A DNA stretch of 64,000 nt from Saussurea involucrata (taxonomy: Eukaryota; Streptophyta; Magnoliopsida; Asterales; Asteraceae). This document shows positions 44,001-55,200 of the stretch, piece after piece. Made by a program: the position numbers and the translations under genes. The notes under the pieces were generated by a model. It saw only the letters and a list, made by a program, of their open reading frames with translations. It ran no database searches and was not told the DNA's origin. The stretch covers positions 93,474,873-93,538,872 of the forward strand of contig CM066326.1 of NCBI GenBank assembly GCA_033807775.1, read 5' to 3'. Numbering within the stretch: position 1 is the first letter of the stretch; each line of letters starts with the position of its first letter.

Positions 44001-47000
44001 CTTAATCATTCTGCACCAAACCATTCAGCAACTGCCAAACAGCCCCTAATGCAGGATGAGCTTGTTTAGCCAAAATGTTGAGTTTCTAATGCAGTCCGTT
44101 CATTAGTTGGATGAGATTTTCAGATTGATGCTACTTTTGAAAAGTCCTCCTTGTATGTTAATCTCTTAATGATGACTAGGAATAAACTATATAGGGAGTG
44201 ATGAGCACTTGCCTAGAAGTCAAGGGATTGACTGTTTGAATGCACAAGTGGACTGTATTTTGCAATATTCATATTATTCATTCTGCATTTGGAAATGTTA
44301 CTCCAGAACATGCATGAATTATAAGTTATTAGAAGTGTACTTGCGCAATGCAGCGTGATATATCATATATCTCAATGCTATTTTTTCATTTTATTTTTGG
44401 TCTTTTTTAGGTATATAATATTTATATACGGCAAATGCAACAAATAAACTCACACACCCTCCTCACCTATAGTTATCCGTGGTGATATGGTTTTATGTGG
44501 TTTTGAGAAAGCCATGATGTCTTTTTATAAATTTGCTTAATTTAATATTTAATTTTAATTTTAATTTTAATTTAATTTAGGTTTAATAATGATGTAATTT
44601 ATTTTAGGTTTAAAAGTATAATTTTTTATAAAAACGATAAATTCAGTGATTATCCTTATTATATTTTAGATTCTTTATATTTAAAATGTGATGTTTATCT
44701 GTATTTGATTATGTTTATCGGTTAGTTATGAATTCAAATACGCAACTTTAAAAAATTGTACTCATGCACCATTTGCTTGTAAAGTTGAAAATTAAGAACT
44801 TTAGCATTAAATAGTAGTACATAATGCTTAAAAAGTTGTTTATAAGACTTTTGAATTAGATGCTTTATAATATAGTATAGATAGCCGATGTTTAGGTTCT
44901 AGTTCTTATCCTATTCAATCTTCGCACTTTCATTGTAAGTTTGTAACATGTGGATATGTCTTTATGTGTTTGTTTCTAACATATGCTTCAGCTTGGAGGG
45001 GGGTATCTCTTTGGATTGCCAGTGGGATTTGTCGCTGATTCAATTGGTGCGACTCTTGGTGCAACAGCTGCTTTCCTTGTTGGCAAAACGGTATTTTTCT
45101 TGAATGGTTGAATCCAACATTTGATAAGATGAATATCTGCTTCCTTCTAAGACAGACTACCAATTTCTTATTTTTAAGCACTTCTGGGCACGTGGAATGA
45201 TATAATTTGCATTGCCATCTAAGCACTCTTCAAAACGGGTGTCTTTAAGAAAATCATAATCTTTTCTAGCACTTATTCTTGGGCAATTATATCTTATTAT
45301 TTTTTTTTGTCATTTGTTTCTCTATATGCAGATTGGACGTTCTTACGTCATTTCTAAGTTAAAGAAATATCCCAAGTTCCAGGCCATTGCTATTGCAATA
45401 CAAAGGTCCGGCTTCAAGGTCTGATACATCTGAATCTTAAGCAAGCAAATTAATACAGAGGGGCTTTTTGTTTACCTCTTAATAGTTCCATTAAGAGGCA
45501 ACATCTGAATCACTAAGAGGTGAATCTTGTTTGGCAAAAAAAGTCCGTCTCTTAATAGTTCTAAAACCCTCTGAATGATTTTGTATCTTGGCCCTCCCTT
45601 AAACATCCAGCGCCATAATTTCATTCTAAATAATTACCAAACAACCATATTTCATTTTGTACTATATCATAAGAGCCTCTCAATCATTCTGACCACTTAA
45701 TCATCCTGCACCAAACCATTCAGCAACTGCCAAACAGCTCCAGAGTACTTTTTCCCCTATTGGCAGTTTATTAAAAGAAATTATCATTTGTTATTGTACT
45801 ATTCCTAAGCATTTCTTACATGAGCCATTTGCTATAGCTGTTTACTTTTATTTAGATATCTAATGGTTCTTTCACGTTCTCTCCACAGATTGTTTTGTTG
45901 CTTCGCTTTGTTCCCTTGCTTCCATTTAACGTCTTGAATTACCTGTTGTCCGTTACTCCTGTTCGCTTGTGGGAGTATATGTTGGCCACTTGGCTGGGGA
46001 TGATGGTATGCTCTCTAAAAAATCCAATTAGTTTATTTCACTTATAATGTTCTCTTGTCAGGAACCACGATTCAATAGTCAATTATGTGAGCAAAATTGA
46101 GTGAAACCAAACCAAACGAACCTAGTATATCCCACCCCAAGGTGGGGTCTAGGTAGGGGTGTAAGTAAGCCGAGTCGAAGTGAGTAGCAGGTTATTCAAG
46201 TCTGGCTCGAGAAAATTATACCAGGCTTGAGCTTGAGCTTGAGCTCGAGTCGAGCTCGATTAATTTTTCAAATTCGGGCTCGAGCTCGAGTATTTTTTCA
46301 ATGTTTGAGCTCGAGCTCGATGCTCGTTTATGTACTCATGCACGATAAATTTTATATCTTCATTACATAGTTTGTAAATATATAAATATGTCTGGATCGA
46401 AGAAGTGTATACTCGAATGGCTCGGCCCGGCTCGACGCGAGTCGTAAAGCTTAATTGAGCTTTCGAACGAGTCGAGTCGAACATTGGTATTATGGAGCTA
46501 GACTCGTTAAGTTAAGCGAGCTTTATTTTGTGTTCGAGATCGACTCGAGCCGATAACTATTAGGCTCGAGATCGAGATAAACAAACTCAAGCTCGAGTAG
46601 CTCGTTAAAAGCTCGACTCGTTTACACCCCTAGGTCCGTGGAGGGTAAGGGTCTGTTTGTTAGCAGCTTAATGAGCTTAACGGGACACCCAACTTATTCG
46701 GTCAGATATATATGACTGTAGTGGCTTAATGATAGAAAAAGTGGCTTATTCAGTAAGCTTCTAAGGGAGAGCTTTATGCAGAAAGCCAAGTTTTTTCCAA
46801 ACCTACCCTACCCAATTAAAAAGCACGCTCCTTCCATCTATGAGCAAACCCTCCCAAACAAAAACTATCCCAATCTATGCAGACAAATTAATCCACAGAG
46901 ACAGCTTTATGCATACAGGACTTAACGGAAAATCAACCGAACAGACCCTAAGATGTACCCAGACCTAAACTCTACTTGGAAGAGTAGAGTGGATGTTTCC

Positions 47001-49873
47001 ATGAATACCCTTGCATGTGAAAAGTGTGACAAGTAAAGAAATCAATAACTTATAGCAAATTTGAGTGAACAAATTGTAATTATCATGTAGTCAAGTATTT
47101 CTTTTAATCTATATCATTGTATGCTTAGTGAAGTGAATACTTATATAAATTATAAAGTATTGTGCATATGATTGTAGATGGAGCTTTTCATGTTTTCTGG
47201 TTGATGACTCTCTCTTCTTGCTATTTACAGCCAATCACATTTGTGTTTGTGTATATTGGAACAACTCTCAAGGACCTTTCTGATGTTACACATGGATGGC
47301 ACGAGATATCGAAAACTCGTTGGGTAAGATTAACAAGTCTATTGTTTTTGTGTAATAAGTTAAATTTTTATCTTGTGTGTAGGTCACATTTGATTTTTTT
47401 AAAGTATATAATATTTATTTATGGCAAAACTCACATACACACATACCTCCAATGAGGTTGGTATATATGGGTAACATGGGTGCTGCTGGGCCTTTGACCC
47501 TTTGGCCACATGCGATTAGTTCACGAGAATGAGTAATAAGCAGGCATTTCTATGAAAACTTCTGTTTATTTTTATAATATGTTCAGACTAAGGGCCCATT
47601 TACTACACTTACCCAGTAAGTGCTTACTGGCTCACTTTACCTTATTGGATGAACATGACAACTTGAAAAGGATTGAGAATCTTACCTAGTAAGAGCGATT
47701 ACAAGGACCGAGAGTCTTAGGGGCCGTTTACCAAATTCTTACCGGGTAAGCGCTTACTAGCAAGAGATCGACTTACATTTACCTTATATGTAACATCCTT
47801 GACCATGAAAATGGATTGTTGTGAAGCATTTTAAACCCGTTAAGCGCTTTCCTGGTAGGTGTTGTTTCTGACACTTATCGGGTAAGACTCTCGGTCCTTC
47901 CCTTGTCTCTTACCGGGTAAGCTTCTTGGTCCTCGCCATGCTCAATCAATAAGGTAAATGATCTTGGTAAGTGCTTACCTATTAAGCGTTTATTAAACGG
48001 CCCCTTACCCGGAAAGCGCTTAGCGAACATAAATGTTGCATACGATGCTGTTCTAAAGGACTAAAATTTTACCCGATAAGTTAAGTGAAAATGTCGACCA
48101 ATACAAATAAGCGCTTAGCGGGTAAGTGGTAGGTAAAGGACCCCTAAATAAAACGAAGTTCAAGTAGCCAGGACTGGATAGGCATTTTATTATTAGTTAC
48201 ACACATTCCATAATAACTCTATATCATTCATTATTAATTTATTTTTAATAACCCTATCCAGTAGTTATGCACTTATGACAAAATGTGACATGACATAACA
48301 AAAACATGTAATCAACCAATCACACTTTTGATACGACATTTAAACTGGGACATGACAAGACTGAGTGGGACAAAAATTCTATTTTTTGTCAGGTGGAATA
48401 AAAATTTAGGGAGATGAGGCAAGATAGGTAAATTACTAAACTACCCATGTCAAATTTAAACAGCCTTGCACAATTCTTTCACTCGCCTTTTTGTCCCGTC
48501 TGTGCCCTTCAGAGTGAATGCTTTCGCATTTTTTTTCTTCTTCATATTAATGTTTGAATCTTAACCAAATGAAATATGGCAGCTCCTGCGATTGTGTTAT
48601 AAATCTACTTTTAGCTAGATGCTGAAATAAAACTCCAACTTAAATCTGTTGTGATTAGACTCATATCTGGCCTTAGTTTTTCATAAAGAAAAAAAGAGAG
48701 AAGGGTGCAATTCACATAAAATCTGTTTCTGTTTTTTATTCTGATCAACTGTTTCTGTAAATGCAGATGTTTATAGCTTTTGGGCTCATGGTATCAGGTA
48801 ATTTTTTATAGTTTCCTCCATTGTTAGAGCATCTCCAACAGAATATTTATAGTTTCTCCAAAATAGAGAACCAAAAGTTAAAAGCTCCCCCCAAAAAACG
48901 CTACATTCATGTCCAACAGTTTTTCCATTTAGAAGATTTCAACACGAGTTATTATATCCCAACAACTTTTATACGAAAAAGTTCAACATTAAATATTATC
49001 TCACAGTAAATTTTAAAAAGCAATAGATTTTAATATCCCAATAAACTTTATATGAAATGATAATACATCCAACCTCATTGGTGGGAACAATAAAAACATT
49101 TCTCTCTCTTCATCATTTAATATTGGAGTCGAGTTTCTCCAAATTTGGACATTTTTATCCTCCCTCCTACTTTCTCCATTTTGAAAAAAAGTATCGGAAG
49201 ATCTGTTCGGAGAAAAAAAAATAAGTTAATAACTCAAAAATCTCCTTTTTGGAGAATTTCTCCAAACAGTTCTCCAAAATTTCTTCAAAATTCTGAAAAA
49301 AATTACATTCAACTTCAACACATTTTGAAGATTATAACATTAATTATATTATCAAAATATTCCCTACATTTATTAAAATATGATTTCTCTTTCCAAAACA
49401 TGTAATTTCAAGGTTTCTTGTTGGTGGAATATAATAAAAACATTTCTCCCTCGTGATAATCATCTTTGGGGAGTTCTTCAAATTTAGAGAATTTCACACC
49501 CTCTCCAACTTTCTCCTTTTGAAGAGTCGTTGGATCAAAATATTTGCTCAAAATCTCGATTTTCTCCATTCTGGAGAAGAATCTATTGGAGGTGCTCTTA
49601 GGAAAACCGCATAACATATTCACATCTGCTTCATTTAACGGAAACCTCATGTTTCTCAAATACGACTAATGGCATCCTCTCGTTAACATGATAACAGTGA
49701 TGATGATCATTTACACCATTAGAGTTGCGAAAGCTTCTCTCGAAAAAGCGTTAGCCGAGAACGGCTCGATAGATGGCATAGATTTAGATTCCCCCGGGCT
49801 GCCTATTTTAGCAGATTCCGCACTCGGTCTCCACCAACCTCTTATATCGACAAATGCAGATGATCTTGTTTGA
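41042..49873 (+). CDS. TVP38/TMEM64-family VTT-domain membrane protein
   Basis: Nine exons: 41042-41155, 41681-41742, 41902-41956, 44992-45090, 45332-45418, 45889-46005, 47231-47323, 48767-48797, 49698-49873. All introns show GT/AG and phases agree; they join to 277 residues plus stop, close to the length of plant homologues. The VTT (DedA-like, SNARE-associated Golgi) signatures are clear: AIAYIPLTVFAVPASVL (60-76), GGGYLFGLPVGF (79-90) with GATLGATAAF, LLLRFVPLLPFNVLNYLL (142-159), then PITFVFVYIGTTLKDLSDV. About five hydrophobic helices. Studied relatives act in the endomembrane system, in vesicle trafficking or lipid scrambling. The ATG at 41042 (MKMKVSFSFTW) is chosen because homologues begin just before the TWxSAxR motif; the upstream frame has no ATG. 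Introns 3, 6, 7 and 8 are filled with transposons. Confidence 0.93.
42923..43020. repeat. hAT-like repeat fragment, TAGAGATG ends and CGGTC words
   Basis: CTAGAGATGTCCAAAAATCGG and, about 85 bp further, CTAGAGATGGCCCAAATCGG, with CGGACCGG and CGGTCCCGGTCC between. Same word family as 50930-51429. In VTT intron 3. The rest of that intron up to 43765 includes an AT-rich stretch and a CGGCGACCGG-rich patch near 43540, with no gene. Confidence 0.5.
43766..44046. mobile_element. MITE, GGGGCTGTTTG family, copy 1
   Basis: Starts GGGGATGTTTGTTTACCTC and ends GCAACTGCCAAACAGCCCC; contains CCATTAAGAGGCAACCTCTG. Other copies: 45460-45740, 53783-54065 (reverse) and 63657-64000. In VTT intron 3. Confidence 0.85.
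44329..44881 (-). mobile_element. Small non-autonomous Helitron
   Basis: On the minus strand it starts A|TCTATACTATATTATAAAGC and ends with a CGCTGCATTGCG hairpin and CTAA|T. 553 bp, no cargo. Same family of ends as the 4.96-kb Helitron. In VTT intron 3. Confidence 0.8.
45460..45740. mobile_element. MITE, GGGGCTGTTTG family, copy 2
   Basis: Starts GGGGCTTTTTGTTTACCTC and ends ACTGCCAAACAGCTC. Close to copy 1 over its length. In VTT intron 5. Confidence 0.85.
46107..46645 (-). mobile_element. Au-type SINE 3' remnant split by an hAT-like MITE
   Basis: Minus-strand Au SINE tail (GACCCCACC...GTGGGATATACTGGGTT-like) at 46107-46153, resuming at 46633. The insert 46154-46632 has inverted ends TAGGGGTGTAA/TTTACACCCCTA and flanks GGTCTAGG and GGTCCGTG that look like a diverged 8-bp duplication. 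Its interior is built of CGAGCTCGAG words in both orientations. Located in VTT intron 6. Confidence 0.7.
46649..46948. mobile_element. PIF/Harbinger-like MITE, TAA duplication
   Basis: GGGTCTGTTTGTTAGCAGC at the left, inverted as ...CGAACAGACCC at the right, flanked by TAA at 46646-46648 and 46949-46951. 300 bp, VTT intron 6. Confidence 0.85.
47592..48146. mobile_element. Nested PIF/Harbinger-like MITEs with CTTACCGGGTAAG words
   Basis: An inner element, 47720-48004, has ends GGGGCCGTTTACC and TTAAACGGCCCC and a TTA duplication on both sides (47717-47719 and 48005-48007). It sits inside an outer relative starting GGGCCCATTTACTACACTTACC and ending GGTAAAGGACCCC. Both are full of palindromic CTTACCGGGTAAG words. 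VTT intron 7. Confidence 0.75.
48330..48520. repeat. MITE fragment related to 57442-57680
   Basis: Shares GGGACATGACAAGACTGAG and GGTAAATTACTAAACTACC with the repeat at 57480-57600. VTT intron 7. Incomplete ends. Confidence 0.6.
48827..49597. mobile_element. MITE with GAGCATCTCCAAC ends, TTA duplication
   Basis: GAGCATCTCCAACAG at the left and a partial inverse (TTGGAGGTGCTC) at the right, flanked by TTA. About 770 bp, with an internal duplication of a block of roughly 350 bp (AACAATAAAAACATTTCTC near 49086 and again near 49428). A shorter relative is at 56697-57062. It fills most of VTT intron 8. Confidence 0.8.
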
Positions 49874-52278
49874 TTCACTCCACTTCCATATAAATTATTC
49901 CCCATCTAGAATAAGGTAAGCTAGGAAATCTGCCAAAAATACGGAAAAAAGAACCCGTCCTACCTACCTTATTATATAAACAAGAAACCGTTGGCGGGAT
50001 ATCTTGTTGAACGATGATCGTAACTGAAAATGCTCCGTTTTCTGTTAAGATTCGTAGCTGACCCATTTTTTTCTTTGGGTCGGCGATCGGGAAAGAGGGT
50101 GTTATAGATACCGTTGAAGGCTAACTACACGAGATGATGGTAGCATGCTGGCTTGGTCCGTTTGGTTTGTAATTTATGAACAAAGTTCATGTTTATGTAA
50201 TTTATTTTATATCTCATTAGGCTGCATTCCGATTCTAGGTTTTCGATTTTGCACAAGTGTTGGTCTTGTTAGGTAATCAATCAGTTTTCGTTTTCTATGG
50301 CTAGGGATGGAAAAGGGGGCGGGTAATCGGTGGGGAATGCACCACCGTCCCCGCCCCTGGGGCATATGATCCCTGTCGGGTTTGGGAGGAGGAATCTCCA
50401 CCGGGTATGGGGAACTTTTTTGGTAGAGATAGCACAAAAAAGCTCAAGTCCAAAGCCCGGCCCAAGTTAGGCCTCAAAGCCTGATGAGACTGAAATTTTG
50501 GGACCGATGTGAAAAAGCCCGAATATGCTTCTTAAGTCCTTTTCAACCCCAAAGCCCGGCTCGGACCTGAAAAAAAGCCCGAACCTTCTTTTCTCACTGA
50601 AAACGAGCTTGGAAGGCGCTTTGAACTTTGTGTTTGGTTTACATAATGTGATTTTGGAACTAATCATAGACGATAAAATCACTAATTTTGTAATTTTTTA
50701 TTCGATTTATAAATGCATATTTAGAACTGGATTATAAATACTAGTAACTCAAAAGGATAATCCAAAAAATAATAGTTTTTAGTACATATTTTATAACCAA
50801 ACATATGGTCCAAATAAATGGTTACATTATCAAGCTGACCCACAATTTTAAATTACTCTAATTCTGTCATAATTCATTTGAGATGATTAGTTGTATTAGT
50901 TGCGCGTATGTGTTGAAATGGCGTAAAAATCGGTTTTGGTCCTAAATTGGTCCCTCCAAAATCGGACCGGTTGGTCCGAGTTCTGACAAAAAGAACCTAT
51001 GACCAATCTAGGCTTGGTTACTACTTACTAGTCTCGGTCTCGGTTCCAGCGAGCTGGTCCCAAATCCAGTCCCAGACTTGACTCGGTTTTTGAATATATA
51101 TGTTTTAGGTTTTTATACAAAAGGATCATACATATTTTAATAGTTATGGATTTTGAATTTTGAAATTTAAATTATTAAAATATATTTTAAATAATACATT
51201 TAAGTAGATTGAAAATATTAGAACTGAAAAACTTGAAAACCTTGTAAAATTTTAAAACAACCTTGTATTTACTTAATAAAACTATTTCTAAAAAAATGGG
51301 TCTAAAACATATACGGTCCATTATGAGTCTTGAGATTCCATAAAAAATATAACCGATCCACGAACTCTCAGGACCACAACCAATCCCAATCGATACCATA
51401 CGGAGCCGATCCTAATTTGACCATCTCTACATCCATGTGATGTAAGGCGATGTAACTAGTGTATTAATAAACAACTAGAATTGTACTCCTGCAATGCAGC
51501 GCGATACATCTTGATTTTAATGTTTTTTGGTGTTGTATATTTTATAGTATGGTTTTGAGAAAATGATAATGTTTTTTATAATTTAATTTAATTTATTTTT
51601 GTTATAATTTATGTTTTATAACGATGTAAGTTATTTTAGGCTTAATAATGTAATGTTTTTTTATAAAATAATAATTGAGTATTCTGTTAGAATTATCATA
51701 ATTATATTTTATATTATTTATATTTAAAATGAAATAGTTATCCTGTATTTGATTATCTTTATCAGTTAGTTATAAATTCAAACATCTAGTTTTAAAATGT
51801 TGTACTCATGCATCATTAGTTGTAATATTGAATTTTAAGTAATACGCGTTAAGAAACAATACATAACGCATAAAACTTTTTTTTTCTTTCTCAAATGCTT
51901 TATAATATATTATAAATACAAAAATAAATTGTTATTTAAGAGTTTTTCTCAAATAATCTAGGGGTAACTCTGTGGACGTTTTATGAAACTTTTTATACAA
52001 TTTGGGATTTTTTTGAAAAGTTTTACAATATGTGGGGTGTTTTGTACAAAGTTTTATATCTTAGAGGACCCAAATATCCTAAATCCGAAATCCGAAATCC
52101 CCAATCTATTTACACAAGAAGCATCCCGCATACGACTGCATCGCATCACAGCATATTCCCCCATTTCTGCTGATTTCTTTTTAGGGCTCTGATTTTGCTC
52201 ACCTTCTTTCTTATACATTCAACAAGTTTTCAGTTTCCATCATCACTTCAATCTCCAATCCATCGAAACTATTCAATC
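49874..52278. other. Intergenic spacer with word-repeat elements
   Basis: Between the VTT and R3H genes. 50281-50430: GGGGCGGG/CCCCGCCCC words starting TAGGGATGGAAAAG. 50440-50620: repeated AAAGCCCG words. 50930-51429: CGGTC/GACCG words ending TTTGACCATCTCTA, an hAT-like right end. 51475-51917: a Helitron. About 52080-52278 is probably the promoter and leader of the R3H gene. No other gene seen. Confidence 0.6.
51475..51917 (-). mobile_element. Small non-autonomous Helitron, decayed
   Basis: Minus-strand 3' end: hairpin GCGCTGCATTGC, then CTAG|T at 51475. The 5' end near 51917 is recognisable (TTATAATATATTATAAAGC) but has lost the exact TC start. No cargo. Confidence 0.65.
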
Positions 52279-55200
52279 ATGGCCACTCCGGATGTCTTTT
52301 TGCAGGGCGAACATGATGTTTTCTCATCGGCTTCTCCCTTTGATTTCACCAAAGGTACCAAAACCCTAAGTTTCTCGTCGTTTTTTTATTGTGATTCGAA
52401 TAACTTTAATTATTGTTGTAGTTTGATTTCTTCTTTTTTTTGCTGGTTTTTGGATTGAGATTTGAAATTTATGGATGTTTGCAGGCGATGCGAAATCCCG
52501 AGGGTTTGCGCTTGAGAAAAAAATCGAATACCTTGAGAGCTTGAACGACAGAGTAATTTAAATTTATCGTTTTCTTTTTTAACCTTTTTAGGAGTCGAAA
52601 TTTGTACTTTTTGTTGATTGTATAACAAAAAATTCCTTACTTAGGTTGTGATTGAATTGATATAGTCATTGACAAACACGTATATACTAATAACTTGGGT
52701 TTGAATAGTTAATAGTTTTTAGATTTATTGTGATCACTCTGGTGTGTGCGTTTCTCTATCCATGTCTTTGGAAAATTTGTAGTTAATGCTCATCCATTTC
52801 TTTGCAGGTTAGCAACAGACGAGCACGTAGATGGATAAATGATCGTATACTGTTGGAGCTTGTACCTCGTTTAAGCGGAGATGAAATTAGAGGCTTGTTT
52901 GCTCCACCACCTTGGGGTAAGGCAGACATACATCCATATATGTGCCTGCATATGCACATACATAGACACACACACACTCACATATATATATATAGGCGAA
53001 GGATTTTGTGAGAAGTTGAGGTTAACGTGAGAAGCTTGAGAAGTGGATCTGAACCGTGATCACTTTTAATCAAATGCCCTCCCGTGAGTTGTGGCTTGGA
53101 AGGGAATTGATCCGTGCATCTTATATCGGTGCATCTCATCCTAATGTGCATTCATTTCTCATCCAACGGTTGATAACCACTTCTCACGCTTCTCATGTTA
53201 ACCTCAACTTCTCACCGGAACCAACCCTATATATATGTGACTAATAGTGGCTTGTGTTTTTTTGATGTTTTTTTTACTTATGCTAGATTAAAAGCACACC
53301 CATTGCACACGATGGATAAATAATCAAAAGTTAGTTTTAGTGAAATTTATGATGGATAAATGAATGAATGCAATTCTATAAAGATGAGTCTATGTAAAAT
53401 AGAACTTAAAAGATTAGCGTAAATAGCAATAAAACACAATGAATTGAAGAGTTCTAACATCAATTCTATTACAGCACTAACCAAAAGGACATGAAAATTA
53501 TCGGCATAAATTTTTTTGTACCATAATTGTTGATAGAATGATTAATGGAAATATAAAGTTAAGAGTTAAGACGAGTTGGATGTGTGACTTGCACACAATC
53601 AGGGTAGAAAATAAGACATAGAGAAGAACGCTGGGGTGAGTCAAGTTGAGGAGAAGCTGACACATGTTTTGAGGCAGAAACTTTCACAAATAGAAAGTCT
53701 TTAGTATAGATAAAGGCAACCTAGATTGGCAGCGGGGAAGTAATTAAGCGAGATTTGTGCGAGTCTAACACCAAATTACTTGGGGGCTGTTAGGCAGTTG
53801 CTGAATGGTCTGGTGCAGGATGATTAAGTGTTCAAAATGATTAAGAGGCTCTTATGATATAGTGAAAAATGAAATATGGTTCTTTGGTAATTGTTAAGAA
53901 TGAAATTAAGGCTCTGAATGATTAAGGGAGGCCCAAGATACAAAATCATTCAGAGGGTTTTAGAACCATTAAGAGGCAGATTTTTTTTTGCCTAACAAGA
54001 CCCACCTCTTAGCGATTCAGAGGTTGCTTCTTAATGGAACTATTAAGAGGTAAACAAACAGCCCCTTGGTCTTAGATACTAGATAGGACTTAGGAGTTCA
54101 TTGAAGGATGGAGCTGATGTCCCAGAACCTGAAGGTTTCGCTTCTTTTGTGTTCTTTTTTTGTGTTTACCGCTATATAATATCTTCAGGTTTCTCTTTTT
54201 TTAAAAGGCTTCAGCCTACCTCAACTAGCTTGGTTCAAAAGGCTTGTTGTTATGGAAAGATATTCAACGAAACCAATTCATATGAAAAACTTTTAAGGGG
54301 TTCCATACTATTTATATACTATATTTTTTTCTTTCTTTGGTTGGTAAAATATGATTACCTCCATGCGATGCTCTTTATTTGCTATATGTGTTTACTTGAT
54401 ATGTTGTTGATTTGAGGTTCATTTTTTACAGGTGACGACGTACAGCCTTCACCATTTTCCATGACAAATTTGGGGGAGTGGGACAAATTTAGGAATATAG
54501 ACATGGATAAAGAGGTTTTCCACTTCTCTTGTTTGCCAATCCTTCCTGTCGATTATACCATAGTGAAAAAGTGATTGTATTCCAATATCCTGTTATTCAT
54601 ATATGAATTTACTCTGCCCCCCATTTTCCATATGCCCTCTGATTTGGTAGGTTGGCTTGAAAGAAGTTCATATTATTCTAAAACGAGAATAATATGTTAC
54701 TATCTTTATTTGCTCTTATTTAGTTTCCTTATTTATAATATGGATCTTGTCTTTTTTCATGATGTAACACATTGCCTTCAAAGTTTATTTTCTCTGGTAG
54801 GCTGGTGCAATCGAGGCTCTTAAAGGCTCTTCATCCCAGAAGAAAAGTTGTGGGGATGTGGATAAGATAGCCGCTGTGGCTGCATGGCACAGGGTGGATT
54901 GCAGAACTAGAGATGCATTCCGCCGAAGCTTCCTTCCTGAACTTGTTCATGGTTATGAGGTATTTTACCAGCTTTACCCCTGTTATACCAAAATGTTGAC
55001 TTTTCAACAAACTTTTCTGCTTGTAAAATGGTTATGTATTTTTTTCTTCGTGGATATTATTGTATTTTCACACACTTGTCACAAGCCGGGGGTCTTCATG
55101 GAAACTACCGCTCTACCCTTTGAGGCCAGGTCGGCCTACATCCCCACCCCGCCCCCACCCAAAAAAGACCACCTCTGGGTGGGATATACTGCGCTTGTCT

